From Actinomycetes bacterium (GTDB lineage Bacteria; Actinomycetota; Thermoleophilia; RBG-16-64-13), in assembly GCA_021802965.1 (NCBI GenBank), contig JAJZQZ010000005.1, positions 1 to 41,214 on the forward strand: DNA of 41,214 nt. The letters run 5' to 3'. This document shows positions 28,638 to 39,268 of this stretch, one piece after another. Numbering within the stretch: the stretch's first letter is position 1; the number at the start of each line of letters is the position of its first letter. Under the pieces are notes generated by a model. The model was not told the DNA's origin. It ran no database searches and saw nothing but the letters and a program-made list of their open reading frames with translations. The position numbers were made by a program, and so were the translations under genes.

Positions 28638-30107
28638 ATGATCGTTGAACCCGACCGGCCGGACGTCGAGGATTCGTTCGACTGCCTGGATTCGCCCCGC
28701 GAGGAGTGCGGCATCTTTGGCATCTACGCCCCCGAACGTGACGTCGCCCGCCTCACCTTCTTCGCCCTCTTCGCCCTTCAGCACCGTGGCCAGGAATCGG
28801 CCGGGATCGCTGTGAGCGATCACGAGCATGTCATGGTCTTCAAGGAGATGGGCCTGGTGGCGCAGGTGTTCAAGGAGCAGACCTTGCGCACGCTCTCCGG
28901 CCAGCTGGCGATAGGCCACGTGCGATACTCGACCACCGGGTCGTCCGAGTGGAGGAACGCCCAGCCCATCCACCGCAGCCGCAACGGTTCGGCGATCGCC
29001 CTCGCGCACAACGGCAACCTGGTCAATACCGACGAATTGCGCCGGGAGCTGGCCGCCCGCGGGGTCACCTTCGACTCCACCTCGGACACAGAGATCATGG
29101 CTGCTCTCCTGGCCGAACACCCGGCCGAGGACATCAAGGACGCCCTCAGGGACACGATCCCGCTCCTGCGGGGAGCCTTCAGCGCGGTCGTGCTGACCGA
29201 GAAGGAAGTCATAGGGTTCCGCGACCCCTACGGCGTGCGCCCGCTTGTTCTGGGCCGGCTGGACGACCGTTACATGCTGGCCAGCGAGACGGCCGCTTTC
29301 GACATCATCGGCGCGGCCGCCCTGCGGGAGATCGAGCCGGGTGAGATGTGCTGGATCGACGCCGACGGGTTCCACATCGAGAGGGTGGTCGAGAAGAAGC
29401 GGGACGCCCTCTGCGTCTTCGAGTTCATCTACTTCGCCCGTCCCGACTCCGTGATGATGCACCAGACGCTGTACGCGGCCCGCAGCCGGATGGGTGAGGC
29501 CTTGGCCTCCGAGTCACCGGTCGAGGCCGACCTGGTCATCCCCGTGCCCGACACGGGCAACTCCGCCGCCATCGGCTACTCGGCCCGCAGCGGCATCCCG
29601 TTCGGTGAAGGTTTGGTCAAGAATCGGTACGTGGGCCGGACCTTCATCGACCCCGACGATGCCCTCCGCAAGCGCGGCATCCGGATGAAGCTCAACCCTC
29701 TCACGAGCGCCATTCGCGGCAAGCGCCTTATCGTGGTCGACGACTCCATCGTGCGCGGCAACACGACCCGGCAGCTGGTGCGCATGCTGTTCGAGGCTGG
29801 AGCGGCTGAGGTGCACCTGCGCATCTGCTCTCCGCCGATCGTTTTTCCCTGCTTTTACGGGATAGACATGGCCAACCAAGATGAGTTCGTCGCGTTCGCG
29901 AAGAGTGTCGAAGAGGTGGGGCGCGAGATCGGCGCCACCTCCTTGGCCTACCTGTCCCTCGAGGGGCTTTTGGAAGCGACCCGAGTCTCACCCGAATGCT
30001 TCTGCACCGCCTGCTTCAGCGGCCACTATCCGTGCGCCATCCCGGAGGAGTTGCGGAGGTCGAAATTCCGCTTCGAGGAGGTCTCGTCGCCTTCCGCACA
30101 ACGTTGA
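28638..30107 (+). CDS. purF: Amidophosphoribosyltransferase
   Basis: EECGIFGIYAPERDVARLTFFALFALQHRGQESAGIAV; GHVRYSTTGSS; LIVVDDSIVRGNTTRQLVRML. Confidence 0.97.
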   Translation: MIVEPDRPDVEDSFDCLDSPREECGIFGIYAPERDVARLTFFALFALQHRGQESAGIAVSDHEHVMVFKEMGLVAQVFKEQTLRTLSGQLAIGHVRYSTTGSSEWRNAQPIHRSRNGSAIALAHNGNLVNTDELRRELAARGVTFDSTSDTEIMAALLAEHPAEDIKDALRDTIPLLRGAFSAVVLTEKEVIGFRDPYGVRPLVLGRLDDRYMLASETAAFDIIGAAALREIEPGEMCWIDADGFHIERVVEKKRDALCVFEFIYFARPDSVMMHQTLYAARSRMGEALASESPVEADLVIPVPDTGNSAAIGYSARSGIPFGEGLVKNRYVGRTFIDPDDALRKRGIRMKLNPLTSAIRGKRLIVVDDSIVRGNTTRQLVRMLFEAGAAEVHLRICSPPIVFPCFYGIDMANQDEFVAFAKSVEEVGREIGATSLAYLSLEGLLEATRVSPECFCTACFSGHYPCAIPEELRRSKFRFEEVSSPSAQR

Positions 30108-30218
30108 CGCCCCGGAGGGGCGCGCGTATCCTTCCGTGACTTTGCTGAAGCATTAAGAGATTTTGCCGAAGTATCTTCCTATGTAGCTGCCTCGGCCTCT
30201 CACCCCCATGATGAGGAC

Positions 30219-32531
30219 GTGAACATGTTTCGCTTCTCCACCGGCCGCCTCGCGAACTGGAGCGCGCGCCACCCCTGGATAGTCGTCGGCGTCTGGGCCC
30301 TCATGCTGGCCGCCGCGGCCTACTCGGCCACCGGGCTCAGTAGCGCTCTGACCGCCAACGACATGGACTTCACCAACTCGCCGGAATCGGTGCAAGGGTC
30401 GCACCTGATACTCGACCGGCTCCGTGGTCCCGAGCCCAAGATAGAGACCGTGATCGTCCGCTCGCCCGCCACTACGGTGGACGCCCCGGCCTTCAAAGCT
30501 GTGGTGCAGCGGGTGTCGACGAAGCTGGCGGGGATGAAGGACACGGTCGCGGGTGTGACCGACTACTACACGGTCTCGGCCGCGGCGCCCGCGGCTGCGG
30601 CAGCCTTGGTGTCCGCGGACCGGCACACGATGCTCGTCCCGGTGACTCTCACCTCACGCGGGGCCAAGGACGCGGCGTTGGCGGAGAGCTTCATCGAGAC
30701 GGTGAAGTCCGAGGCCGTCCCCGGGTTCAACGTGCTCACCGTGGGTCCCGCGAGCATCGACCAGGTGATGAACAACACCGCCGAATCCGATCTGCGCATG
30801 GCCGAGTTCATCGGTCTTCCGGTGACGCTGCTCGTCTTGGTGGCTGTGTTCGGCGCCTTCATGGCGGCGGGAGTGCCGTTGATCCTGGCTTTCGTGTCGA
30901 TCCTGGTCGCCGTCGGTCTTACGGCCGTGGTCGGGCGTCTGTTCGACCTGTCGTTCTTCGTGGTCAACATGATCAGCATGATCGGGCTGGCGGTCGGGAT
31001 CGACTACGCCCTCTTCATCATCGAGCGTTACCGCGAGGAGCGCCGCCGTGGACTCGACAAGCACGAGGCCATCCAACTAGCCGGCAGCACGGCGAGCAAG
31101 GCCGTCCTCTTCTCCGGGGTCACGGTCGTGCTCGCGCTTCTCGGGTTGTTCATCGTGCCCATGACCACCTTCCGCAGCCTTGGCGCCGGCGCCGTATTGG
31201 TCGTCGTGGTGGCGGTGCTGGCCATGCTCACGCTGGTCCCCGCGCTCCTCAGTCTTCTCGGCGACCACATCGACTGGCCGCGCCGCCGCAAGGTGGCGGC
31301 GACGGCGGACGGCGTGGCCACCGCCGCGTCGGCCGTGGGATCCGAGGCCACGCTTTCGATGGGTCGCTTCTCTCGCCTGCGCCGCAATGGCTTCTGGCAC
31401 GCGGTCACGCGGCTCGTCATGGCCCGGCCCGTCGTCAGCGTGGCCATGGCCGGCGCTGTGCTCTTGGCGCTCGCCATCCCTAACCTGCAGTTGCAGAAGG
31501 GCACCGGCGGCCTCGACCGGCTCCCGGCGGGTGACGTGCGCACCGCCCTCACCATCCTCAGCACCGACTTCTCGGCCGGCATGCTCGATCCCGTGGAGAT
31601 CGTGGTCGACGCGAAAGGCTTGGACGCCACAGCGGTGCAGGCGCACCTGGACAAGCTGACGGCGTCTCTTCGCGGCGACTCCGCCTTCTTCCCGTCGACG
31701 CAGGTGCAGTGGAATCCCGAGCGTGACCTGGCGGTCGTCACGGTCCCGCTCCGCTTCGACGAGAGCTCGCCCCAGGCTCGGGAAGCGATTTGGCGCCTGC
31801 GCGACGACCTCGTGCCGCACGCGTTCGGGCAGAACGCGACGTCGGTGTACGTGACGGGTGGGCCGGCCTCGAACGCCGACTCCGTGCAGATGATCCGAAA
31901 TTACACGCCGATCGTGTTCGCCTTCGTGCTGGGGCTGAGCTTCCTCTTGCTCCTGGTGGCTTTCCGGTCGCTCGTCGTGCCGATCAAAGCGATCATCATG
32001 AACCTGCTCTCCTTGGGCGCGACGTACGGGATCCTCGTAGTGGTCTTCCAGATGGGTGTGGGTCACCGTTTGTTCGGTCTGCAGCAAACCACCACCATCG
32101 AGTCCTGGGTGCCTATCTTCCTCTTCTGCGTGCTGTTCGGCCTTTCCATGGACTACCATGTCTTCCTGCTGAGCCGCATCCGAGAGCATTTCGAGCGCAC
32201 GCGCAAGAACCGTGAATCGGTGGCGATGGGCCTTCAGTCCACGGGACGGATAATCACGGGAGCGGCGGCCATCATGGTCGTGATCTTCTCCGTCTTCGCC
32301 GCCGGCAAGCTGGTGATCATCCAGCAATTGGGCTTCGGCATGGCCGTGGCTGTGTTCATCGACGCGACCCTGGTCCGCTCCGTGCTCGTGCCCGCCAGCA
32401 TGGCACTGCTCGGCAACGTCAACTGGTATCTGCCCAAGTGGCTCCAATGGCTGCCCGAGCTGCATCTGGAAGGGGTACCGCTGCCCAAGACCGCCCGTGC
32501 GCGGGTGCCTCGCGATCCGCGGGGCGACTGA
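30219..32531 (+). CDS. MMPL/RND-family transporter
   Basis: Two repeats of a large periplasmic domain plus TM bundle; AVGIDYALFIIERYREER and GLSMDYHVFLLSRIREHFERTRKNRESVAMGLQSTGRIITGAA. Confidence 0.92.
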   Translation: MNMFRFSTGRLANWSARHPWIVVGVWALMLAAAAYSATGLSSALTANDMDFTNSPESVQGSHLILDRLRGPEPKIETVIVRSPATTVDAPAFKAVVQRVSTKLAGMKDTVAGVTDYYTVSAAAPAAAAALVSADRHTMLVPVTLTSRGAKDAALAESFIETVKSEAVPGFNVLTVGPASIDQVMNNTAESDLRMAEFIGLPVTLLVLVAVFGAFMAAGVPLILAFVSILVAVGLTAVVGRLFDLSFFVVNMISMIGLAVGIDYALFIIERYREERRRGLDKHEAIQLAGSTASKAVLFSGVTVVLALLGLFIVPMTTFRSLGAGAVLVVVVAVLAMLTLVPALLSLLGDHIDWPRRRKVAATADGVATAASAVGSEATLSMGRFSRLRRNGFWHAVTRLVMARPVVSVAMAGAVLLALAIPNLQLQKGTGGLDRLPAGDVRTALTILSTDFSAGMLDPVEIVVDAKGLDATAVQAHLDKLTASLRGDSAFFPSTQVQWNPERDLAVVTVPLRFDESSPQAREAIWRLRDDLVPHAFGQNATSVYVTGGPASNADSVQMIRNYTPIVFAFVLGLSFLLLLVAFRSLVVPIKAIIMNLLSLGATYGILVVVFQMGVGHRLFGLQQTTTIESWVPIFLFCVLFGLSMDYHVFLLSRIREHFERTRKNRESVAMGLQSTGRIITGAAAIMVVIFSVFAAGKLVIIQQLGFGMAVAVFIDATLVRSVLVPASMALLGNVNWYLPKWLQWLPELHLEGVPLPKTARARVPRDPRGD

Positions 32532-32550
32532 CCGAGAGAGCCATCCCTCG

Positions 32551-32886
32551 GTGTTCGGGCGCATCGGACGTTGGCTGCAGGGCGAGGCGGGCGGAGACCG
32601 CCCCCTCTTCGTCAGTCACGTGCCCGATTTCCAGGCTCCGGAGTGGGCGGTGGGGGAGTTCGTGGAGCACGAAGGCCAGGTCTTCGTGGTCACGCGGTGG
32701 CTCCAGGGCCGCAAGATACCTCTGACTCGCGGGGGCTCAGTCCAGGAGTGGCACGTCTGGGGTCGGCCCGCCGATCCCGACGAGTTGGCGACGGCGGTGG
32801 AGCGGGCCGCGGCCCGGTTGCTCGCCGAAGGCGCCGAGGGCAGGAGCGGCGGAGGAGAGTCGGGCAGACCCGGAAGATCGGGCTGA
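32551..32886 (+). CDS. Hypothetical protein
   Basis: Starts GTG 32551 just after the MMPL gene; VFGRIGRWLQGEAGGDRPLFVSHVPDFQAPEWAVGEFVEHEGQVFVVTRWLQ. Confidence 0.55.
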   Translation: MFGRIGRWLQGEAGGDRPLFVSHVPDFQAPEWAVGEFVEHEGQVFVVTRWLQGRKIPLTRGGSVQEWHVWGRPADPDELATAVERAAARLLAEGAEGRSGGGESGRPGRSG

Positions 32887-32908
32887 CAGGCTCCTCGCGA
32901 ACCGCTTC

Positions 32909-33898
32909 TCAGTGGTAGACCGTGGACATGTCCGGATAGCGGTCACCGGTAGCCGACCCCGCGGGCAGATCGCGGTCGAGTCGCTCGAGGTCGGCCGGAG
33001 TCAGCTCCAAGTCAAGGGCGGCGAGGTTCTCCTCCAAGTAGGCGCGGTGCTTCGTCCCCGGGATGGGCACGACGTCCGGTCCCTGGGCGAGCACCCAGGC
33101 GATGGCCAGCTGAGCAGGCGTGCATCGCTTCTCCTCGGACATCGCGCGGATGCGCTCCACGATCCCGAGGTTGCGCCGAAGGTTCTCCGCGTGGAACCGG
33201 GGGTGGTGGCGACGGACGTCATCCTCCGCCAGATCCTCGATGGATCTGAACCTGCCCGTGAGGAACCCCCGTCCCAAGGGCGCGTACGCCACGAAGCCGA
33301 TGCCCAGCTCGCGGATCGTGGAGAGCGTGCCATTCTGCTCGGGGTCGCGGGTCCAGAGCGACCACTCCGACTGCAGGGCCGTGATCGGGTGCACGGCGTG
33401 GGCTCGGCGGATGGTCTCGGGCTTGGCCTCCGAGATCCCGAGATGAAGCACCTTGCCGTCCTGCACAAGCTGGTGCAGCGCCCCCCAGGTGTCCTCGATG
33501 GGCACAGTCGGGTCTACGCGGTGCTGGTAGTAGAGGTCGATGTGGTCGACTCCCAGTCGCTCCAGGCTGGCGTCACAGGCCGAGCGCACGTAGTCGGGAT
33601 GTCCGTTGACGCCCATCCACGAGCCGTCGGGGCGCCGTTCGTTGCCGAACTTGGTGGCGAGGACCACCTGGTCGCGCCGGCCTTGGATCGCGCGGCCCAC
33701 CAGCCGTTCGTTGGCGCCCACGCCGTAGATGTCCGCGGTGTCGAGCAGGGTGACGCCGGCTTCGAGCGCCCGATGGATGGTGGCGATCGCCTCGTCCTCG
33801 TCCCGACCCGCGTAGAAGTCGCTCATGCCCATGCACCCGAGCCCCATGGAGCTGACGGTAAGCGAGGCCGTGGCCGATCCTAGGGTGCGCGTCTGCAT
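32909..33898 (-). CDS. Aldo/keto reductase
   Basis: [74 protein letters not shown]. Confidence 0.95.
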   Translation of the reverse strand: MQTRTLGSATASLTVSSMGLGCMGMSDFYAGRDEDEAIATIHRALEAGVTLLDTADIYGVGANERLVGRAIQGRRDQVVLATKFGNERRPDGSWMGVNGHPDYVRSACDASLERLGVDHIDLYYQHRVDPTVPIEDTWGALHQLVQDGKVLHLGISEAKPETIRRAHAVHPITALQSEWSLWTRDPEQNGTLSTIRELGIGFVAYAPLGRGFLTGRFRSIEDLAEDDVRRHHPRFHAENLRRNLGIVERIRAMSEEKRCTPAQLAIAWVLAQGPDVVPIPGTKHRAYLEENLAALDLELTPADLERLDRDLPAGSATGDRYPDMSTVYH

Positions 33899-34012
33899 GG
33901 CTCCTCCGGTCGCGTCGACATGATGCTTTCAGGGATTGTGCGCACTGGAGCCCGTTCCGAAACTGAACCGCGGGTGGATCGCGGTGAGGGCCGGGCACGC
34001 GGCGGCTGAAGC

Positions 34013-34453
34013 TCAGGCGAGCAGCGCCGCCATCGACAGGGCCACGACGCAGGCCTGGATCGGGATCCCCCATCCCGCCCGACACCGGCCGTGGGGGAAG
34101 CGGCGCCAGTGGCTCGGGAACACTCGACCCTTGGTGTGGATCGGCAGGACCGCGTCGAGGACGTCGAGGTCGGGGAGGGCGGACACCGCGCCGACGATGA
34201 CCAGCCATCCGGGCGCCACTCCCGTCGTCCAGAAAGCGGCGGCCAAGACCGCGGCGCCGGCCACGTCGAGCACCGCGCAGATAGCCCGATGCCTGGTCCG
34301 GGTGTAGTCCCAGTGAGGCACCAGATCCAACAACGCGTGCGCGACGAGGGAAAGCGCCAGGAGCAGCACGAGGCTGAACCGGGGGGAGGATGCCCGCCCG
34401 CCGAGGAGGGCTCCGACGGCGAGTCCTGAGCACATGTGTACGAAGACCCACAT
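34013..34453 (-). CDS. Small polytopic membrane protein (DUF457/YdjM-like, tentative)
   Basis: MWVFVHMCSGLAVGALLGG...LSLVAHALLDLVPHWDYTRTRH; TM-rich with His-containing HALLDLVPH. Confidence 0.5.
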   Translation of the reverse strand: MWVFVHMCSGLAVGALLGGRASSPRFSLVLLLALSLVAHALLDLVPHWDYTRTRHRAICAVLDVAGAAVLAAAFWTTGVAPGWLVIVGAVSALPDLDVLDAVLPIHTKGRVFPSHWRRFPHGRCRAGWGIPIQACVVALSMAALLA

Positions 34454-34556
34454 GGGGCGGACTATAGCAGGGCCCTGGGCCCCATCTGTTAGCATTGCGG
34501 GTGCCCGCTGAAACAGCCCCAGCGCCGCTGCGCCGGCGCTGCCGTGAGGAGGACCC

Positions 34557-35732
34557 GTGGCCGACGAGAAGACAAGCAGGGGCAGCAAGAAGCGCGGTGG
34601 CGACCCGTCATCGGCGGCCGTGCCGACCCCGGCGACCGATGACGCCGGCGCGCATGCCTGCACCTGCGGCGCTGAGTCGGCCTCCGCAGGCGGGGCGCGC
34701 GGTCTCACCTACGCTTCGGCGGGCGTGGACATCGACGCGGGCGACGAGACCGTCCGCCTCATCAAAGAAGAGGTGGAGAGTACCCGCATCCCCGGGGTGC
34801 TCGGCGGCCTGGGGGGCTTCGCCGCACTCTACGAGATGCCGGCCGGCATGGAAGAGCCGGTTCTCGTCACCTCCACGGACGGGGTGGGGACCAAGCTCAT
34901 GATCGCCCAGGAAGTGGGCAAGCTGAACACGGTGGGCATCGACCTCGTCGCCATGTGCGCCAACGACATCCTCACCTCGGGGGCGAGCCCGATCCTGTTC
35001 CTGGACTACATCGCCACCGGCAAGCTCGACCCCGTCGAGGTCTCCGAGATCGTCAAGGGCATCGCCAAGGGCTGCCGCGACGCCGGCTGCGCCCTCGTCG
35101 GGGGCGAGACCGCGGAGATGCCGGGCATGTACGCTCCCAAGCACTTCGACCTGGCGGGCTTCTGCGTCGGCCTGGCCGAGAAGAAGCACCTCGTCGACGG
35201 CAGCGCCATCATCGAGAGCGACGTGGTGATCGGCTTGACCTCCAGCGGCCTGCACTCGAACGGGTTCTCGCTGGTGCGTAGAGTGCTCGAGGAGAACCAG
35301 TGCGCCCTGGCCGATAAATTCCCCCACTTCGGCGAGACCATCAGCTATACGCTGCTCCAGCCGACCACCATCTACGTGGAGGCGGTCTGGGGCGTGATCG
35401 GCAAGGGGGTGCCCATCCACGGGATGGCGCACATCACCGGGGGCGGGGTCGCGGGCAACCTGAGCCGCGTCATCCCCGACGGTCTCTCGGCGCGCCTGCA
35501 TTTCGACAACTGGAAGATCCCCAAGGTGTTCCGGGCCCTGCAGCACCTGGGCGAGATCGACGAGTCCGAGATGTTCCGCACCTTCAACATGGGCGTGGGC
35601 TACGTCATGGTGGTGCCCTTCGAGTCCGCGGAGTACGCGGCCAAGCTGATCCAGCGCGCCGGTCAAGAATGTCTCTACCTCGGGAGCATCGTGCGGGGCG
35701 AGCAACCCGTCGTCCTCGAGGGAGTGCTGTAG
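34557..35732 (+). CDS. purM: AIR synthetase with about 50-aa N-terminal extension
   Basis: LTYASAGVDIDAGDETVRLIKEEVEST; STDGVGTKLMIAQEVGKLNTVGIDLVAMCANDIL; GGETAEMPGMY. Confidence 0.96.
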   Translation: MADEKTSRGSKKRGGDPSSAAVPTPATDDAGAHACTCGAESASAGGARGLTYASAGVDIDAGDETVRLIKEEVESTRIPGVLGGLGGFAALYEMPAGMEEPVLVTSTDGVGTKLMIAQEVGKLNTVGIDLVAMCANDILTSGASPILFLDYIATGKLDPVEVSEIVKGIAKGCRDAGCALVGGETAEMPGMYAPKHFDLAGFCVGLAEKKHLVDGSAIIESDVVIGLTSSGLHSNGFSLVRRVLEENQCALADKFPHFGETISYTLLQPTTIYVEAVWGVIGKGVPIHGMAHITGGGVAGNLSRVIPDGLSARLHFDNWKIPKVFRALQHLGEIDESEMFRTFNMGVGYVMVVPFESAEYAAKLIQRAGQECLYLGSIVRGEQPVVLEGVL

Positions 35733-35771
35733 GAGCCGGAGGCATTGTCAGTCCGAGAGGGATGTTCCCCG

Positions 35772-36410
35772 GTGTTCAGGCTTGCCGTTCTCGTATCGGG
35801 CAGCGGAAGCAACCTACAGGTCATCATCGACCGGCTCCACGGCAAGGTGGCCGGGATCGAGGTGGTGGCCGTCTTCAGTAACGCTCCCGGCGTCCTGGCC
35901 CTGGAGCGGGCCGAGCGCGCCGACATACCCAGCGCTGTCTTCCCCCTGGAGGATCACGACGATCGCGAGAGCCGGGATCTCGCCATGGCCGCGGCTATCG
36001 AGAGCGCGAAGGCCGACTTGGTGGTGCTTGCCGGGTACATGCACACGCTCACGCGGGTCTTTCTGGAGCGCTTCCCCCACCGGGTGATCAACCTGCACCC
36101 CGCGTTGCTGCCCAGCTTCCCGGGCACCGACGGCATCGGAGACGCGATCCGATACGGGGTCAAGTTCACCGGCGTGACGGTCCACTTCGTCGACGAGGGC
36201 ACCGACTCGGGCCCGATCATCCGACAGGAGCCTCTGCCCGTTCACGACGACGACACAGCCGCCAGTCTCGCCACGCGCATCCACGCCCTCGAGCATCGGC
36301 TGCTGCCCCGGGTCATCGAGCTGGTCGCCCTCGGTCGTGTCACTCCACCGCCTCAGGGGTCGCGCCTCGTGCGCGTCGATGATTCGCAACCCTCGCAGAT
36401 CCAGTGGTGA
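35772..36410 (+). CDS. purN: GAR formyltransferase
   Basis: RLAVLVSGSGSNLQVIIDRL; VVLAGYMHTLTRVFLERFPHRVINLHPALLPSFPGTDGI; GTG 35772 or TTG 35745 start. Confidence 0.95.
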   Translation: MFRLAVLVSGSGSNLQVIIDRLHGKVAGIEVVAVFSNAPGVLALERAERADIPSAVFPLEDHDDRESRDLAMAAAIESAKADLVVLAGYMHTLTRVFLERFPHRVINLHPALLPSFPGTDGIGDAIRYGVKFTGVTVHFVDEGTDSGPIIRQEPLPVHDDDTAASLATRIHALEHRLLPRVIELVALGRVTPPPQGSRLVRVDDSQPSQIQW

Positions 36411-36460
36411 GCCCCTCGATGCCACCGGATGCCCCCGACTCCGCGAACAAGGGAGAATCC

Positions 36461-38002
36461 ATGAAGGTCCGGCGTGCCCTCGTCTCCGTCTCGAACAAGT
36501 GGAACCTCGAGCCGTTCGCTCGAGGTTTGGCCGAGCTGGGCATACAGCTCATCTCGACCGGGGGGACGTACCGCTTCCTGGCCGAGAAGGGCATCCCCGT
36601 CACGTCGGTGTCAGTGGTCACGGGCTTCCCCGAGATCATGGACGGGCGGGTCAAGACCCTGCACCCGGCCATCCACGGCGGCATCCTGGCCGACCGGCAC
36701 CAGCACGAGCACATGCGCGCGATCCAGGAGCTGGGCATCAAGCCGATCGATCTCGTGGTCGTCAACCTCTACCCCTTCGAAGAGGTCGCGGAGAAACGGG
36801 GCGCCGCCGACGAGGAGATCATCGAGAACATCGACATCGGCGGACCGACCATGGTCCGAGCGGCGGCCAAGAACCACTCGGGAGTAGCCGTGGTCGTCGA
36901 CCCGCATCGCTACGAGGACGTCCTCGCTGAGCTCAAGGCCAACGAATGCGCCCTTTCGGATGCGACCAGGCGTTCGCTGGCGATGGAAGCGTTCCACCAT
37001 ACGGCCCACTACGACTTCGCCATCGCCAACTGGTTCAGCGCTCAGGCCGACGATTTTCCCCCGTACATGATGTGGGACTTCAAGAAGGTCCAGGACCTGC
37101 GCTACGGCGAGAACCCCCACCAGGCGGCGGCCTTCTATGCGGACGTCGACGGTCGCAAGCACCTCCTCTCCAGCATCCAGCAGCTCCACGGGGCCCAGCT
37201 CAGCTTCAACAACCTGCTCGACCTCGACTCGGGGCGCCGCTTGTGCGACGAGTTCACCCTACCGGTGTGCGTCATCATCAAGCACAACAACCCTTGCGGA
37301 GTCGCTCTCGCCGAGAACATCACGCACGCCTACGAGAAGGCTCTATCGTGCGATCCCGTGTCGGCCTTCGGCAGCGTGATCGTGGTCAACCGCCCCGTCG
37401 ACGAGGAGCTTGCCCGGGCCCTCATGCCCAACTTCGTCGAGGTGCTCTTCGCTCCGGCCTTCCTCGAAGAGGCCGTCGAGATCCTCACTCAGAAGCCCGA
37501 CATCCGCCTCATGGTCGACCAGGAGCGACGGCGCAGCCCGCGGGGCCTCTGGGACATGAAGCGGGTGCTCGGCGGCATGCTGGTGCAGGAGAGGGACTCC
37601 GAGGCCGAGAATCGCGAGACCATGGAAGTCGCGACCAGCCGGCATCCCACCGAGGCCGAATGGGGCGACCTGCTCTTCGCCTGGCGGGTGGCGAAGCACG
37701 TCAAGTCCAACGCCATCGTGCTGGCGAAAGACCTGATGACGCTCGGCATCGGCGCGGGGCAGATGAGCCGGGTCGACTCGGCGCGCATTGCGGTCCAGAA
37801 GGCGCGTCACCCGCTGGCCGGCAGTTCCGTGGCCTCCGACGCCTTCTTCCCCTTTACGGACGCCCTGGAGGTCGCGGCCGAGGCGGGCGCTGTCTGCGTC
37901 ATCCACCCGGGGGGCTCCAAGCGCGACGAAGAGGTCAGGCAATACGCTGAAGGGCAGGGCATGGCCATGGTCGTCACGGGGCGGAGGCACTTCCGGCACT
38001 AG
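36461..38002 (+). CDS. purH: Bifunctional AICAR transformylase / IMP cyclohydrolase
   Basis: [87 protein letters not shown]. Confidence 0.97.
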   Translation: MKVRRALVSVSNKWNLEPFARGLAELGIQLISTGGTYRFLAEKGIPVTSVSVVTGFPEIMDGRVKTLHPAIHGGILADRHQHEHMRAIQELGIKPIDLVVVNLYPFEEVAEKRGAADEEIIENIDIGGPTMVRAAAKNHSGVAVVVDPHRYEDVLAELKANECALSDATRRSLAMEAFHHTAHYDFAIANWFSAQADDFPPYMMWDFKKVQDLRYGENPHQAAAFYADVDGRKHLLSSIQQLHGAQLSFNNLLDLDSGRRLCDEFTLPVCVIIKHNNPCGVALAENITHAYEKALSCDPVSAFGSVIVVNRPVDEELARALMPNFVEVLFAPAFLEEAVEILTQKPDIRLMVDQERRRSPRGLWDMKRVLGGMLVQERDSEAENRETMEVATSRHPTEAEWGDLLFAWRVAKHVKSNAIVLAKDLMTLGIGAGQMSRVDSARIAVQKARHPLAGSSVASDAFFPFTDALEVAAEAGAVCVIHPGGSKRDEEVRQYAEGQGMAMVVTGRRHFRH

Positions 38003-38103
38003 GAGGCTTCGGCCGGCGAACGCGCCGCGCACTACCGGTTGCGCGCGCACATGGCAGGGCGCGCGCGTCTCGCCTTGTCCACAGCTCGCGCACACGCTAG
38101 GCC

Positions 38104-38131
38104 CGGCCGTACGACCTAAGTCGTATGGCCG
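38104..38131. repeat. 12-bp stem-loop between purH and the lipoprotein gene
   Basis: CGGCCGTACGAC-CTAA-GTCGTATGGCCG, one G-U pair; no T-tract. Confidence 0.5.
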
Positions 38132-38224
38132 TCCACCGGACGCCGGCGCTATCCTCGGTCGACGTCCCCCGTGCATCCTCAGCCGGCGGACTCGTTGGGT
38201 TGAGCGCGGTGCGGGAGGTGGGCT

Positions 38225-38914
38225 GTGAAGGTGACGTGCTGGGTCAGGGGAGCGGCGGGCGGAGCCGGTGCCCTTCTGCTGCTCCTGGTGCTGTCGGCGA
38301 GTGTCGCCGCGTGTGGCAACCCGACAGCGGGCGCGACGGGGGCCGGCTCAGCCGAGACCGAAGCGGTAGCGCCGGCTTCATCCTCGACCACAGGGGAGCC
38401 GACGACCGTCGCTCCGACCACGGCAGCGACCCAGTCTTCGTTCGGCCCCGGCCACTGGGAGAAGTCCGAGAATGGCCTCGACGCACTCGTGGCCCGCGTG
38501 GCGGCGCTGGTCGCGGAGGACGGAGTGCCTGTCTTTCTCCCCGATCGGCTGCCGCCAGGTTTCGCGATCTGGGCCGCCCCCGCGGCTCCGGGGGCCGAGG
38601 GCGGCAACCCTCGACGCTGGCCCATGTCCGGTCCGCGGCCCGGCCCCCGGGCCGCCGGATACTCGGCCGCCTTCACTGACGGCGAGTACCTCGTGCGCCT
38701 GGACGTCAACGCCGCCGCCGACCTGGGCGACGTCCGCTGGGAGGAGGCCGGGATGCCGGGGGTCTACGGGCCGCTGGCGACCACCTCGGCCGCCGGCGCG
38801 ACCACCGTCAAGGTGCCGAACCCCGGGGGAGTGGAGATCCTCGTGTGGGGCGCCGATGCCGACCGTGATGATGTCCTCGCTGTCGCCGCGGCCGTGCGCC
38901 GCGCGATCCCTTAG
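38225..38914 (+). CDS. Putative lipoprotein
   Basis: Signal peptide with lipobox LSASVAACGN; Ser/Thr/Ala-rich linker; no recognised domain. Confidence 0.65.
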   Translation: MKVTCWVRGAAGGAGALLLLLVLSASVAACGNPTAGATGAGSAETEAVAPASSSTTGEPTTVAPTTAATQSSFGPGHWEKSENGLDALVARVAALVAEDGVPVFLPDRLPPGFAIWAAPAAPGAEGGNPRRWPMSGPRPGPRAAGYSAAFTDGEYLVRLDVNAAADLGDVRWEEAGMPGVYGPLATTSAAGATTVKVPNPGGVEILVWGADADRDDVLAVAAAVRRAIP

Positions 38915-39246
38915 GGGAGGCGCTCCCCGAGCTCCGCGGCCGCCGCGCGCAGCTCGGCGGTCATCCGGTCGGTGAGCTCGGCCACCTTCTCGAGGGCCGA
39001 CACGGTCACGGGGAGGCCTGCCGCGGCAAGCTTGTCCCGCCATTCCAGGTACGTGCGTCGATGCCCGTCGTTGTGATCGATCCAGTTGTTCACCAGCACG
39101 GCGCTGAGCCCGCAGTCCATCAGCGCGTCGCCGGCCGGGGTTGAAGACCTTTCATGCTCGTGCGCATGCTCGGGGCCTTGCTCATGCGAGTGCTCGTGGC
39201 TATGGGAGTGGTCGTGGCCGTGGGAATGCTCGTGCTCGTGGGTCAT
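38911..39246 (-). CDS. Small protein with histidine-rich N-terminus, probable metal-binding
   Basis: MTHEHEHSHGHDHSHSHEHSHEQGPEHAHEHE then a conserved-looking helical domain DALMDCGLSAVLVNNWIDHNDGHRRTYLEWRDKL. Confidence 0.7.
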   Translation of the reverse strand: MTHEHEHSHGHDHSHSHEHSHEQGPEHAHEHERSSTPAGDALMDCGLSAVLVNNWIDHNDGHRRTYLEWRDKLAAAGLPVTVSALEKVAELTDRMTAELRAAAAELGERLP

Positions 39247-39268
39247 CGTCCGTCCTTGCTGTCAGGGT

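Noticed and set aside
30108-30122. CGCCCC-GGA-GGGGCG hairpin after purF as a terminator
   Set aside because: Short stem and no T-tract; insufficient to call a terminator.
38030-38080. GCGCGCGC-rich inverted runs after purH
   Set aside because: Simple alternating GC tracts, not distinguishable from compositional noise.
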